This document shows, in pieces, positions 26,118 to 34,708 of a DNA stretch of 64,000 bases. The position numbers and the translations under genes are program-made. Source of the stretch: an uncultured Lachnospiraceae bacterium (lineage in GTDB: Bacteria; Bacillota; Clostridia; Lachnospirales; Lachnospiraceae); the NCBI GenBank assembly GCA_910587635.1, contig CAJUNB010000006.1, forward strand, positions 12,559 to 76,558. The letters are read 5' to 3'. Every line of letters starts with the position of its first letter. Within the stretch, counting starts at the first letter, position 1. The notes beneath the pieces were generated by a model. It saw only the letters and a program-made list of their open reading frames with translations. It searched no databases and was not told where the DNA came from.

Positions 26118-26892
26118 AAATCTCCACTCTGATATTGTACTTTCCTTTTCTCGTCTGATGTGTCATGCCCCGGTAAATAAACTTTCCAAATCCCCGCACG
26201 GAAACCACCTCATCTGCTTTCAGCAGGCTGCTGCCGTTTTCCCGCAGCCGTCCATCCACAAAAACTCTCTTTTCCCGAAATAAAAGCAGACTCTTTTCCC
26301 TGGACAACCGATACACTTTCGCGATTACCCCATCTACCCGTTCCGATGCTGTCTGATACTCTCTTGTCGTCAGCTCCGGTCCCGGCAAAGATACCCCTTC
26401 CTGGCAGAGGCTGCAGGAAACGTCCGTATGCCGGATCCGTGTCAGATTTTCTGCCACATAGGGAGCGATCGCCTCTGTACAATACAGATATCCGTCCTTT
26501 CCCTTTTCTCCACTCCTACAAATAATATCTCCCATTGTCCCGCGTTCAATACCAAGATTCATACAGGCCCCGAGAATATCTCTGTGTCCGAGGTCTTCTG
26601 CAAATCTCTCTGCCAGAGGTTTTATATGTATGCACACAATGGGAAACGCCTCCTCATAGCCCAGCATTTCCGGGCTGCCAAACCGTATCATCTGTCTTTC
26701 ACATCCTTCGTGCCCGCCAAAGAGCCGGTACGAAACGTGGGAAATCTCTCTCTCCATCTGATAAAATGCATCCAGCTGTGCCATTCCGAGAAACCCTGTA
26801 AAACAATATATATTTTGCATATAGCTTTTTTCTGCCAACTCCCGGAACCGCTTTTTTAACTGCTGCAGTTCCTTTTCCGTCTCACCTGCCAT
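26110..26892 (-). CDS. ylmH: YlmH-family S4-domain RNA-binding protein
   Basis: This 260-residue protein has the YlmH N-terminal region (LKKRFRELAEKSYMQNIYCFTGFLG, RFGSPEMLGYEEAFPIVCIHIKP, LGHRDILGACMNLGIERGTMGDI). Its C-terminal S4 domain (residues about 183-255) contains SLLLFREKRVFVDGRL and SSLLKADEVVSVRGFGKFIY. YlmH proteins act on stalled 50S subunits and are often in the division cluster near divIVA. Here it is outside that cluster, paired with a CmpB-like gene. Confidence 0.93.
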   Translation of the reverse strand: MAGETEKELQQLKKRFRELAEKSYMQNIYCFTGFLGMAQLDAFYQMEREISHVSYRLFGGHEGCERQMIRFGSPEMLGYEEAFPIVCIHIKPLAERFAEDLGHRDILGACMNLGIERGTMGDIICRSGEKGKDGYLYCTEAIAPYVAENLTRIRHTDVSCSLCQEGVSLPGPELTTREYQTASERVDGVIAKVYRLSREKSLLLFREKRVFVDGRLRENGSSLLKADEVVSVRGFGKFIYRGMTHQTRKGKYNIRVEIYV

Positions 26893-27022
26893 AAAATCTC
26901 TCTTTCCAACCTTTATCCGTCAGTTATATCTTTCTGTAATGTGCTTTTTCCCGGTGTGTGAATGATATATTTTTGTAAAATCGCGGTTTCCATGGCTCCT
27001 TGATAAACGGGAAAACCCAGAT

Positions 27023-27808
27023 TTAATTTGCGATGCTCTGGACTCCCGGCCTGCTGAAGTCTCCCTGAGGAGAAAGGCCTCCGTTTACCCCATAGCTGTC
27101 ATAGACCAGTTCAAAGGTATCTCTGGGCGCCTGGGCAATGTAGCAGGCACCTTTTCCGTACATACCGTACAGCTTCATAATATATGCCATCTGCTCTTTC
27201 GGTATGGCTACACAGCCTGAAGTGTCCACCCGCCCCACTTTCCAGCAGTGGAGAAATAGAGCAGACCCTTGGTCGGGAATGGCATTCACATTAAATCCCG
27301 CGTCCAGCGCATAATCATAATATCCCTGATACCCCTTTGTCCCCACATGCTCTCCTTCCACGGAAGCATCTTCTACGAGCCGGTTTGTCAGGTCGGACCA
27401 TACATGCCGTTTTCCGACTTTGATATAATCTGCCGGAAAGCCTTCCTGTGGATCACTCTGTCCAAAAGGAGTATTCAGCTGAAACAGGCCAATAGGTGTC
27501 GTCTTATCCCCCACCCTTCGATTGTTATTCATGCCGTTTCGTCCCATAATCCCCATCGTCTGCAGCCTCTGTTCCCAGCCTCCATCCGTTTTCTCATAGG
27601 CATATACCTGACAGGTACTTCCTTCATTTCCTTCCACAACTACAAGCATTTTAGCTTCTTCGGGAAGGATAAAACGATTGACATCAAAAGACGGCACTGT
27701 TTCCGCCGCTTTTACAGAAAAAGCGCCAGCCAGCCAGACCGCTGTCAATAATACGGCTCCCAATATTACAGCCATCCGTTTAGTTCTGTTTTTCCAGTAT
27801 TTTTTCAT
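27023..27808 (-). CDS. Secreted L,D-transpeptidase family protein
   Basis: The 260-residue protein has an N-terminal signal or anchor segment (MAVILGAVLLTAVWLAGAFSV). Its YkuD-like catalytic domain has His187 and Cys199 in the block SALFLHCWKVGRVDTSGCVAIP written here across residues 182-203. Other conserved parts are KTTPIGLFQLN and KRHVWSDLTN. These enzymes make or edit 3-3 cross-links or attach groups to peptidoglycan. Its start follows AGAGAGGAA. It is downstream of hsp20, separated by a strong hairpin. Confidence 0.88.
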   Translation of the reverse strand: MKKYWKNRTKRMAVILGAVLLTAVWLAGAFSVKAAETVPSFDVNRFILPEEAKMLVVVEGNEGSTCQVYAYEKTDGGWEQRLQTMGIMGRNGMNNNRRVGDKTTPIGLFQLNTPFGQSDPQEGFPADYIKVGKRHVWSDLTNRLVEDASVEGEHVGTKGYQGYYDYALDAGFNVNAIPDQGSALFLHCWKVGRVDTSGCVAIPKEQMAYIMKLYGMYGKGACYIAQAPRDTFELVYDSYGVNGGLSPQGDFSRPGVQSIAN

Positions 27809-27886
27809 TCTTCTGTATTCCTCTCTGATATCTTCAGTTCATTTTCCGATAATCAGATGATTTTGTCAACTTTTATACGATTCCGT

Positions 27887-27947
27887 AGAAAGAAGAGAGG
27901 GGCCTCCTCCAGTCATTTTATGACTTTTGGGCCCCTCTCTTCTTTCT
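27887..27947. terminator. Strong hairpin between hsp20 and the L,D-transpeptidase gene
   Basis: Eighteen bases AGAAAGAAGAGAGGGGCC (27887-27904) pair perfectly with 27930-27947. The loop holds a second small hairpin, AGTCAT/ATGACT. No long U-tract follows in either direction. It lies 6 bases after the hsp20 stop codon and probably ends or protects that mRNA. Confidence 0.7.
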
Positions 27948-27953
27948 ATCCCA

Positions 27954-28394
27954 TTACCCTTCAATGGCAATGTATTTCTTCTGTTCTGCCTCGATCTGCT
28001 TTGCCTCTCTCTTGGGAACGGTAAGGGAAAGAACACCATTTTCATATCTCGCTCTGATGTCTTCCTCTCTGATCTCATCTCCCACATAAAAACTTCTGCT
28101 GCAGGAACCGGAATATCTCTCCCTGCGAATATAATTTCCCGTACTTTCATCTTTCACATCGTTGCTCTGTGAAGTAGAAGCCTGAATCGTGACATAGCCG
28201 GAATTCAGTTCCACATGGATATCTTCTTTTTTATATCCAGGAAGATTAATATCCAGTTCGTATTCCTTTTCTCCTTCTTTTACATCTGTTTTCATCAACT
28301 GGCTCCTGTGTTTCTTCTGATATCCTCTGAACGAATCATCAAGTCCAAAAAAATCATCCAGCAGGTTTTCTCCAAAAATACTCGGCATCAACAT
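27954..28394 (-). CDS. Small heat shock protein, Hsp20 / alpha-crystallin family
   Basis: This 146-residue chaperone has the alpha-crystallin domain: MKTDVKEGEKEYELDINLPGYK, DIHVELNSGYVTIQAS, RRERYSGSCSRSFYVGD and the C-terminal YENGVLSLTVPK. It binds unfolding proteins without ATP. The start follows AAAGGAGAGATAGATT. It has its own promoter with a palindrome over the -10 box, so it is probably repressed under normal growth. Confidence 0.95.
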   Translation of the reverse strand: MLMPSIFGENLLDDFFGLDDSFRGYQKKHRSQLMKTDVKEGEKEYELDINLPGYKKEDIHVELNSGYVTIQASTSQSNDVKDESTGNYIRRERYSGSCSRSFYVGDEIREEDIRARYENGVLSLTVPKREAKQIEAEQKKYIAIEG

Positions 28395-28446
28395 AATCTA
28401 TCTCTCCTTTCCAATATTACAATTACATATTACATTTGTTTTATTT

Positions 28447-28486
28447 GTTATATCTGTAATATAACAATCATTTTGCATTTTGTCAA
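28447..28486 (-). promoter_or_regulatory. hsp20 promoter with a palindrome over the -10 box
   Basis: TTGACA (28486-28481) and TATATT (28463-28458) are 17 bases apart. The -10 box is inside GTTATATTACAGATATAAC (28465-28447), a palindrome with 7-base arms. The sequence matches neither CIRCE (HrcA) nor the CtsR repeat, so another repressor may bind here. Confidence 0.65.
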
Positions 28487-28589
28487 TCCCTTTTTCTTTA
28501 TTTTTATTACTTTATAAAATTTTTATACAAAAGTTCAGCCAGTGAGAACTGTTGAACATAACACTTTTATGATCTGCCACATTTTACTA

Positions 28590-28618
28590 TTGCCTTTTTC
28601 ATCAAAAGCCTATATAAT
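28590..28618 (+). promoter_or_regulatory. Promoter of the acidic lipoprotein gene
   Basis: TTGCCT (28590-28595) and a perfect TATAAT (28613-28618) are 17 bases apart and lie about 95 bases before the ATG at 28714. Confidence 0.6.
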
Positions 28619-28713
28619 CTCCCTGACAGCAAGTCATCCGTCTACAAGCAGTAATATTTCTATCTGCTTTACTGCCGGACAACTGCTCAATTTATTAAAT
28701 GGGAGTGATTCAC

Positions 28714-29460
28714 ATGAAAAAGAAAAGACAGATTTTACTTTTTATGCTTCTGGCATCTGCCCTCGTGTTTACAGCGTGCGGCAAAAAAGAAGAAGCAGAT
28801 TCCTCTTCTCAGCAGGAAACAGCCAGCCAGGAAACAGAAAGTACAGAAGAGCAGATAACAGAAGAAACAGGCGATATCGGAGCATCTGAGGAAGAAGTCG
28901 AAACAGAAGAGAATGAAAACAGTGTTGAAGAAAACGCAGCAGAAAACGGTCTGGAAAATGTCCCGTTTACTGTAGACATCACGGATAATCTCATCGGAGA
29001 AAGAGGTATGGTGATTGGTAATACTTCTACATCCGATGGTTATTCCGGTATCATAGAAATCTATCTGGCCGAAGAATTGATTGAAAAAGCCGCTGAAACA
29101 ATAGAAGTAGGCAAAACTTATATTTTCACGGTACAGCCGATGATGACTATGTCTATACCACCTCAGACGACAGCAGTTGACTTCGTGGAAGCATCCCAGG
29201 AAGACATTCAATATTTGGAAGAAATCCGTAAAACGATATCCAACTTCAAAGACTGCATGGAAAGCTACCAAAATATGTCTCTGGAAGAAATTATCGGAGA
29301 TGCAAACTTCAACTATGCGCTCTGGACACAGGAAGAAATCACAGAATTTATTGAATTTATCGGGGAAAAGGGCTACACGGATGATTCCGAAGTGAAATCC
29401 TATGTAGCGACAAGAGAAAATCTAAGCGGAAGTATTTCCGGTGCATCTACAGCAGACTGA
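28714..29460 (+). CDS. Acidic lipoprotein of unknown function
   Basis: The start at 28714 (MKKKRQILLFMLLASALVFTACGK) is 8 bases from GGGAG; an upstream ATG at 28699 overlaps that site. The 248-residue protein has a clear lipobox with Cys near residue 22. A Glu/Ser/Thr-rich linker follows (residues about 26-80), then a globular part with NVPFTVDITDNLIGERGMVIGNT and YSGIIEIYLAEELIEKA. I do not recognise a family for the globular part. Own promoter and terminator make it a single-gene unit. Confidence 0.8.
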   Translation: MKKKRQILLFMLLASALVFTACGKKEEADSSSQQETASQETESTEEQITEETGDIGASEEEVETEENENSVEENAAENGLENVPFTVDITDNLIGERGMVIGNTSTSDGYSGIIEIYLAEELIEKAAETIEVGKTYIFTVQPMMTMSIPPQTTAVDFVEASQEDIQYLEEIRKTISNFKDCMESYQNMSLEEIIGDANFNYALWTQEEITEFIEFIGEKGYTDDSEVKSYVATRENLSGSISGASTAD

Positions 29461-29507
29461 TACTCAGATTCAATCGAGCAGGGGAGCATTTTCCCCTACT
29501 CGCCCGC

Positions 29508-29588
29508 GAGGCGCACGTTGCGTAAGCAACAAATGTGCGCCTCTGCGCATAAAAAGGCAGAAACCAAAATAGGGTTTCTGCCTTTTTT
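29508..29588. terminator. GC-rich inverted repeat followed by a bidirectional terminator
   Basis: GAGGCGCAC (29508-29516) pairs with GTGCGCCTC (29535-29543). Directly after comes AAAAAGGCAGAAACC / GGTTTCTGCCTTTTTT (29551-29588), a strong bidirectional rho-independent terminator between the convergent lipoprotein and flavodoxin genes. The text CTGCGCATAAAAA before this terminator also occurs before the T-box terminator near 16121. Confidence 0.85.
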
Positions 29589-29633
29589 CATTGTATCAAA
29601 CACACTTTTATGCTGCATAAACCAAAATCTCCA

Positions 29634-30251
29634 CTACCGGATAAAGTTCGTCCTTATCGTCCCTTCCTTTTCCGGTATGCCATACTTCTCTTTTCCCAGA
29701 GCAATACTCTTCATCAGAAAAGTCATATTGCGAGCCAGGGTCCGCATCATCTGCAGCCCTTCCTCATCCTGCCCCGCTTCCCCGGGCAGCCGGCCATGGA
29801 TGCCGTTCCAGTATTGACCGGAAGCTATGGGCATCCCCGCGATTCCGAAAAATTTATTCAATTCATCGTAAGTGGCTGTGAGCCCGCCCCGTCTGGCCGC
29901 TGCTACTGCTGCCCCCGCTTTCATCGTTTTGTCAAAGGGAGTGCTGTAAAAAAGTCTTGTCAGAAAAGCCACCAGTGTCGCATTGGCGGAAGCATAATAG
30001 ACCGGACTGCCCACTACCAGGCCGTCGCACGCTTCAAACTTCTTCGCCGCTTCATTTACCGCGTCTTCAAAAACACACTTCCCTCTCTCCGCGCAGCCGT
30101 TACATCCAATGCAGCCACGAATAACCTGATTCCCGATATGGAGCAGCTCCGTTTCGATACCCTCCTGCAGAAAAACCTTTTCCATCTCATGCAAAGCGGT
30201 ATACGTATTTCCCTTTGCACGGGGGCTTCCGTTGATCAATAATACTTTCAT
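29634..30251 (-). CDS. Flavodoxin-fold NAD(P)H-dependent FMN reductase
   Basis: This 205-residue protein begins MKVLLINGSPRAKGNTYTAL, the FMN phosphate loop of the NADPH-dependent FMN reductase family. It has a cysteine-rich loop, GCIGCNGCAERGKC, of the kind seen in iron-sulfur flavoproteins and related quinone reductases, and then GLVVGSPVYYASANATLVAFLTRLFY. Whether a cluster is bound is not clear. The gene is single, with a shared terminator downstream. Confidence 0.88.
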   Translation of the reverse strand: MKVLLINGSPRAKGNTYTALHEMEKVFLQEGIETELLHIGNQVIRGCIGCNGCAERGKCVFEDAVNEAAKKFEACDGLVVGSPVYYASANATLVAFLTRLFYSTPFDKTMKAGAAVAAARRGGLTATYDELNKFFGIAGMPIASGQYWNGIHGRLPGEAGQDEEGLQMMRTLARNMTFLMKSIALGKEKYGIPEKEGTIRTNFIR

Positions 30252-30355
30252 TTTTCTATCCTCCGCTCTCCTTATTTGCCTTTATCTTATCATTTCTCCG
30301 ACAAATTTGTAAAGCGACACCCCCTGCAGACCAAGTTAAATGTATGCCGATATTT

Positions 30356-32809
30356 TCATCCCTTCAGACGCCGAACCAACGCAAGGACACGTCCCGCGCA
30401 GCTTCTGACATCGGCCTCCGTGAGCTTTCCTTCCCGACAGGCTTCCCGGATATTTCGGGCGTCCTCATGGTTTCCGGGCATAATGATATCATTTCCTGCC
30501 GCCGCGCACATCCACGACACGCTGCCGTCCGCAGGGCAGGTGGTGTTCCAGTCGGACATCACCACACCGTCAAACCCCCACTCTTCCCGCAGTACCGTCG
30601 TACACAGCGCTTTGCTGTTCGCCGCATGGACGCCGTTGATTAGATTGTAGGAGCTCATGACAGCAGCCGGCCCACTCTCTTTTACTGCGATCTCAAATGC
30701 CCGGAGATAGATCTCCCGAAGCGCTTTTTCAGAAACGCAGGCATCCACTTCCATCCGGTTATCCTCCTGGTTGTTGCAGACAAAGTGCTTGATCGTAACG
30801 CCGCAGCCCCTGTGGCTCTGTACCCCTTTCGTCACCGTGGCGGCCATCGTTCCCGACAGATAGGGATCTTCAGAATAATATTCGAAGTTCCGCCCACACA
30901 GCGGGTTTCGCTGGATATTCATCCCCGGCGCCAGCCAAAGGTCCACATGAAATTCTTCCATTTCCACAGCCACCGCTTCTCCAAATTCTCGCAACAGATC
31001 TCTGTCCCAGGTCTGTGCCAGTGCCGTCCCCACCGGAAACGCCGTGCAATACTGATAATAGATCTCTGTATTTTCATGATGTTTTGCCGTCTCTAAAAAC
31101 CCGTTTTCCAGACTTCCCAGGACGCCCACCCCATAGACGGTATCTGTCTCTCTGTCCACCTCGTAGCTTTGCCGCAGCCGCAGCCCCGCCGGACCGTCCG
31201 CCATAATCAGAGAATCTATCCCGCAGGATTCCTCCAGCGCCTCTGTCGTCTCTCCTGCAGAGCCCGGCACCCGGCACCCTGAAGAACCAAGGGTACTGCC
31301 TCCTTCCACGATATTTCCGTACAAAAGGGGCAACAGCTCCATAACCTCTCCCTCTGCGGCAGACGGCGTCAGAGAAGGCTTCCTTTCTTCCTGACCGGGT
31401 ACAAATATATACTCGGGAATCTTTCTCTCTCCGGCCAGCCTGTGCCACTCTCGCTCTTTTACCCGGGCAATTTCCGTCACGCCATATTCTGTAAATTCTG
31501 TCTGCCCGGGATATATTTTATGGGTATGCTCCAATACCGCTTCCTCTGTTATCCGAATCACCGCCGCCATTTCCAGAGATACCGAATCCGTCCCAATCCA
31601 CAGACTATAGAGACCTTTCTTGATTATCCAAGCCCGTTTCTGTTCCGAAAATCCCGCCAACTGCTTCTGCTCTATGAAAACCGTCAGTTTCTGGCGCTCT
31701 CCCGGCTGTAACAGCCTCGTTTTTTCAAATCCCGCCAGTCTGCGGCACTCTCTGGCCTCTCCCGTCTGCGGCAATGCAAGATACACCTGAACCACTTCTC
31801 TGCCGGCATGGCACCCTCCGGTATTTTCTACCACAACGTCCGCTTCCATGCCGTTTTCTTTCAGCCGCAGCTCCGCAAATGTCACGGCAAACGATGTGTA
31901 GGAAAGACCGTACCCAAAAGGATACAGCGGCGTCACTCCAAAACTGTCAAAGTACCGGTATCCCACATAGATGCCTTCCTTGTACAGCTCCTTTTTCAAA
32001 TCACCGTTCAGATAACTATAGGATTCCCCGCACGGATAGTCCGCATACCGTTTTGCCCAGGTGGCCGTCAGCTTCCCGCCAGGCGTTACCTTTCCCAGCA
32101 GCACATCCGCCGCTGCCCGTCCGCCCTCCTGACCAGGCTGAGAAATATGGAGGATTGCTTTTACATTTTCCACGCTTTCCGGCAGATCGGTCAGCTCTAC
32201 GGGGCCCCCTGTATTTAACAGCAATATAATGGGAAGATTCGTCCCATTCAGATAGAAAAGATCTTCCCATTCCCTTTTGCTCAGGCAGTAATCTCCCGCT
32301 TCCAGACGGCGGTCTCTTCCCTCGCCGGAAATACGGCTCAGCACATAAACAACCGCTTCCGCGCCCACAATATCTTCTTCCGTAATGGCACGGCCCTCCG
32401 GTATCACAAACGGATTGGCCGCATAGGCGTCAAATGGATTCTCCACATGCTCCGCTTCCTGAAGGATCTTTTCCTTCCATCTCTCCCTAGCCGCTTCATA
32501 ACGCCTGTTATAATCCCGCAGCCACTCCTCGTTTACGATCCTCATGCCTGCTTCCTGCAATCCCTGGTAAACCGAGATGTTTTCCCGGCTGTTCACATCG
32601 CCGGAACCGGTTCCTCCCTTCACCGTTCTGCCTGCCCCACTGCCGAACAGGGCAGTGGGAACGGACAGGGAAAGGGGTAGCACATCTTCATTTTTCAGCA
32701 GAACCATGCCTTCCGCCGCAAGTTTTCTCGCCAGAGCGGCATGCACAAGCTCCCTTTCGGAAGTCAGGGGGTTTTTTCTTCCGCTGTGATTTTCCATTTT
32801 TCTTTCCAT
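30356..32809 (-). CDS. Beta-glucosidase GH3 with inverted (circularly permuted) domain order
   Basis: This 817-residue cytoplasmic enzyme splits beta-glucosides. The usual C-terminal GH3 domain comes first (LAAEGMVLLKNEDVLPL, then GSGAGRTVKGGTGSGDVN), followed by a fibronectin-type III segment (VVENTGGCHAGREVVQVYLALP). The catalytic barrel comes last, with PGMNIQRNPLCGRNFEYYSEDP, TIKHFVCNNQEDNR and the nucleophile Asp753 in GFDGVVMSDW. This order is known from beta-glucosidases of Ruminococcus albus and Butyrivibrio fibrisolvens. No signal peptide is present. It ends the importer operon starting at 36085. Confidence 0.94.
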   Translation of the reverse strand: MERKMENHSGRKNPLTSERELVHAALARKLAAEGMVLLKNEDVLPLSLSVPTALFGSGAGRTVKGGTGSGDVNSRENISVYQGLQEAGMRIVNEEWLRDYNRRYEAARERWKEKILQEAEHVENPFDAYAANPFVIPEGRAITEEDIVGAEAVVYVLSRISGEGRDRRLEAGDYCLSKREWEDLFYLNGTNLPIILLLNTGGPVELTDLPESVENVKAILHISQPGQEGGRAAADVLLGKVTPGGKLTATWAKRYADYPCGESYSYLNGDLKKELYKEGIYVGYRYFDSFGVTPLYPFGYGLSYTSFAVTFAELRLKENGMEADVVVENTGGCHAGREVVQVYLALPQTGEARECRRLAGFEKTRLLQPGERQKLTVFIEQKQLAGFSEQKRAWIIKKGLYSLWIGTDSVSLEMAAVIRITEEAVLEHTHKIYPGQTEFTEYGVTEIARVKEREWHRLAGERKIPEYIFVPGQEERKPSLTPSAAEGEVMELLPLLYGNIVEGGSTLGSSGCRVPGSAGETTEALEESCGIDSLIMADGPAGLRLRQSYEVDRETDTVYGVGVLGSLENGFLETAKHHENTEIYYQYCTAFPVGTALAQTWDRDLLREFGEAVAVEMEEFHVDLWLAPGMNIQRNPLCGRNFEYYSEDPYLSGTMAATVTKGVQSHRGCGVTIKHFVCNNQEDNRMEVDACVSEKALREIYLRAFEIAVKESGPAAVMSSYNLINGVHAANSKALCTTVLREEWGFDGVVMSDWNTTCPADGSVSWMCAAAGNDIIMPGNHEDARNIREACREGKLTEADVRSCAGRVLALVRRLKG

Positions 32810-32833
32810 ATATTCTTTTTCTCCACAGAATAT

Positions 32834-33679
32834 TTATTCTTTTACACCACCAAGGGTAACTCCGGCGATGATATATTTAGAAAGAAGCAAATAAATAATA
32901 ATAATGGGTACGATTGCCACCGTAATCATCATATATATTTTGGCACTGTCAAAATTCATATAATCCGCACCCCGGAGAGTTGCAATCAGGATAGGGACTG
33001 TCATTTTATCTTTTGACTGAATTACCAATGCAGGAACGAAGTAATTGTTCCATGCCCCAACAAAAGTAAAAATTGCCTGAACCGCTATGGCCGGTTTCAT
33101 GATAGGGATTACGATCTGATTAAAAATACGGAACTCCCTGCACCCATCTATCCTTGCCGCCTCCACCAGTGACAGTGGAAGAGAAGACTGCAGATAACTG
33201 TACATAAAATAGAACACGGCCGGAGACGCAACGGACGGAATGATCAGAGGGAGCAGCGAATCATACATTCCCATATTGGTGACTAACCGCAGAAAACCCA
33301 TTGCCGTAACTTGTGTGGGCATGACGAGAATCGCCATAATAAAAGTAAAAGCAACTTTCTTTAGCTTAAAATTATAAGCATAAAGGCCATAAGCTGTCAA
33401 GGATGAAAAATAAGTACAAATCGCCGCCGAGCTTCCCGATACGATCAGGCTGTTGATAATCCCCCGAAACATGGGAAAGGTACCGTCATTGGCCACATTT
33501 TTTAAATTGGTCAGGAAAAATTTCCCCGGCAGTGCCGAAAATCCTTTTTGCAGATCTGCATGAGAGCGAGTCGCATTGATTATCAGAATATAGAAAAAGA
33601 ACAGGCACATAAAAGACAACATGATCAATACCAGATGTGCCATCATACTTCGCAAAGCGCTTGGATTCTTTGATTTCAT
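32834..33679 (-). CDS. Sugar ABC transporter permease, MalG-type
   Basis: The start at 33679 (MKSKNPSALRSMMAHLVLIML) follows GAAGGAGGAAATAG; the frame is open further upstream into the preceding gene but without support. The 281-residue product has six membrane segments and the EAA loop LVEAARIDGCREFRIFNQIVIPIMKP. It pairs with the permease encoded 4 bases upstream in a CUT1 importer. The linked GH3 and GH94 genes suggest beta-linked gluco-oligosaccharides as substrate. No ATPase gene is present in the locus. Confidence 0.93.
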   Translation of the reverse strand: MKSKNPSALRSMMAHLVLIMLSFMCLFFFYILIINATRSHADLQKGFSALPGKFFLTNLKNVANDGTFPMFRGIINSLIVSGSSAAICTYFSSLTAYGLYAYNFKLKKVAFTFIMAILVMPTQVTAMGFLRLVTNMGMYDSLLPLIIPSVASPAVFYFMYSYLQSSLPLSLVEAARIDGCREFRIFNQIVIPIMKPAIAVQAIFTFVGAWNNYFVPALVIQSKDKMTVPILIATLRGADYMNFDSAKIYMMITVAIVPIIIIYLLLSKYIIAGVTLGGVKE

Positions 33680-33683
33680 ACCA

Positions 33684-34643
33684 CTATTTCCTCCTTCTTC
33701 TTTCTTCTTTCGCCTTCTTCTTTGCAGCTGCCTTAGAACCGTCCGCATCATTGTCATTTGTTATCTTATATACAAGAAGACACAAGAGACCGCTGACAAT
33801 AAACAGGTAAACGGAAAGGGAACCTGCCATACCATAGTTTTTACTCTTCAGATGGCTGTTCAGGAACATAATAAGCGTCATAGAGGTCCTGTCAGGACTT
33901 CCCTGTCCATTCGTCAGTATCTGCGGCACGTCAAACATCTGAAGACCGCCTATGATAGAAGTAATCAGCGTATAGGTAAGGATGGGCCGTATCAATGGGA
34001 GAATAATATAAAAGAATCTTTTAAACCCGGAGCATCCGTCGATTTCGGCTGCTTCAAAAACATCCGGGCTGATACCCATGATCGCCGCCATGAGCATGAT
34101 CGTCGTATTCCCGAACCACATCAGGAAGTTCATAAGCCCTACCAGAGATCTCGTTCCCCATACCGAGCCAAGGAAATCCACCTTCTCCTGAATGATTCCA
34201 AGAGACAGCAAAATGGAATTGACCGGTCCATTCGCAGAAAACATGGTAAAAAACAACATGGCAAAAGCAGACGCCATAATCAGATTCGGCAGATAAATCA
34301 CCACTTTAAAGAACTGTTTTGCACGTATTTTCAGACGTACATCCGTAAACCATACCGCCAGCAGCAACGCAACCGCAATCTGCGGTATAAAACCGATCAC
34401 CCACAGAATCAGCGTATTTGCTCCATATTTGAACATATCCGACTTCAACAGACTCACATAGTTTTCCATCCCGATAAAAGTCGGCCCTATCTCTTTGATT
34501 CCCGAGCGATAGTATTCAAAAAAGCTGTATCGAATCGTATCTGCCAGCGGAATCAGAGAGAAAATAAAATAACAAAGGAAAAACGGAAGAATAAAAACAT
34601 ATCCCCATTTTGCATAGCTGACACTTTTACGTTTTTTCTCCAT
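33684..34643 (-). CDS. Sugar ABC transporter permease, MalF-type
   Basis: This 319-residue permease has six membrane segments (first about residues 14-35), the EAA loop VFEAAEIDGCSGFKRFFYIILPLIRP and an unusual basic, Ala/Lys/Arg-rich C-terminal tail (KAAAKKKAKEERRRRK). It lies between the binding protein and the second permease of the beta-glucoside importer. Confidence 0.93.
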   Translation of the reverse strand: MEKKRKSVSYAKWGYVFILPFFLCYFIFSLIPLADTIRYSFFEYYRSGIKEIGPTFIGMENYVSLLKSDMFKYGANTLILWVIGFIPQIAVALLLAVWFTDVRLKIRAKQFFKVVIYLPNLIMASAFAMLFFTMFSANGPVNSILLSLGIIQEKVDFLGSVWGTRSLVGLMNFLMWFGNTTIMLMAAIMGISPDVFEAAEIDGCSGFKRFFYIILPLIRPILTYTLITSIIGGLQMFDVPQILTNGQGSPDRTSMTLIMFLNSHLKSKNYGMAGSLSVYLFIVSGLLCLLVYKITNDNDADGSKAAAKKKAKEERRRRK

Positions 34644-34708
34644 TATGCTTCACTCCTTTCCACATGCCTTTGTGGAGCAGCCCGCTGCTCCACAGCTTTC
34701 TCTTTCTG

